From Saccharofermentans sp. (GTDB taxonomy: Bacteria; Bacillota_A; Clostridia; Saccharofermentanales; Saccharofermentanaceae): a stretch of 6,325 nucleotides of DNA. The stretch covers positions 1 to 6,325 of the forward strand of contig JAILHX010000132.1 of assembly GCA_024695565.1 (NCBI GenBank). Reading direction: 5' to 3'. The notes beneath the pieces are model-generated. The model made no database searches. It was given only the letters and a program-made list of their open reading frames with translations, and was not told where the DNA came from. This document shows positions 6,325 to 6,325 of this stretch, one piece after another (position 1 is the first letter of the stretch; each line of letters opens with the position of its first letter). The translations under genes were made by a program, and so were the position numbers.

Positions 6325-6325
6325 A

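Noticed and set aside
6116..6325. Minus-strand reading frame of 69 codons across the mfd end and the tRNA
   Set aside because: Its first part is the reverse complement of the tRNA-Arg, a common source of false proteins, and the rest is antisense to mfd. There is no ribosome site because the start lies at the tRNA and window edge.
1..6325. CRISPR array, insertion sequence, prophage or defence island
   Set aside because: No spaced direct repeats, transposase or integrase motifs, or target duplications were seen, and nearly all bases belong to conserved housekeeping genes.

Overview
This is an ordinary chromosomal housekeeping segment, very probably from a Clostridia-class member of the Bacillota with medium G+C. 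The evidence is the Firmicutes-type order glmU-pth-mfd, a homotetramer-type fermentative L-lactate dehydrogenase with the fructose-1,6-bisphosphate-binding residues, strong purine-rich Shine-Dalgarno sites, and protein motifs closest to those of Clostridia. Genus and species cannot be read from the window. All genes are on the + strand.

Layout: 1-567 is the C-terminal part of ldh, cut by the window edge. 568-727 is the only real intergenic region. It holds two hairpin terminators in tandem, a good extended -10 promoter, and the glmU leader with its ribosome site. 728-2143 is glmU, 2162-2692 is pth, and 2685-6239 is mfd, overlapping pth by 8 bases. Only 10 bases then separate mfd from a complete tRNA-Arg(CCG) gene at 6250-6324 with an encoded CCA end.

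How the genes fit together: ldh ends its own transcription unit. The promoter near 658-693 should transcribe glmU-pth-mfd as one operon. GlmU makes UDP-GlcNAc for peptidoglycan, Pth recycles peptidyl-tRNA, and Mfd releases stalled RNA polymerase and recruits nucleotide excision repair. No terminator lies between mfd and the tRNA, so operon transcripts probably run into the tRNA, whose processing would create the mRNA 3' end. The tRNA also appears to have its own promoter, whose -10 box contains the mfd stop codon.

I found no mobile element, CRISPR array, defence system or unknown protein family. The points worth a second look are small-scale: inverted repeats that would hide the Shine-Dalgarno sites of both pth and mfd (translational coupling), the promoter buried in the end of mfd, nested alternative hairpins after ldh, and a weak D-stem in the tRNA.
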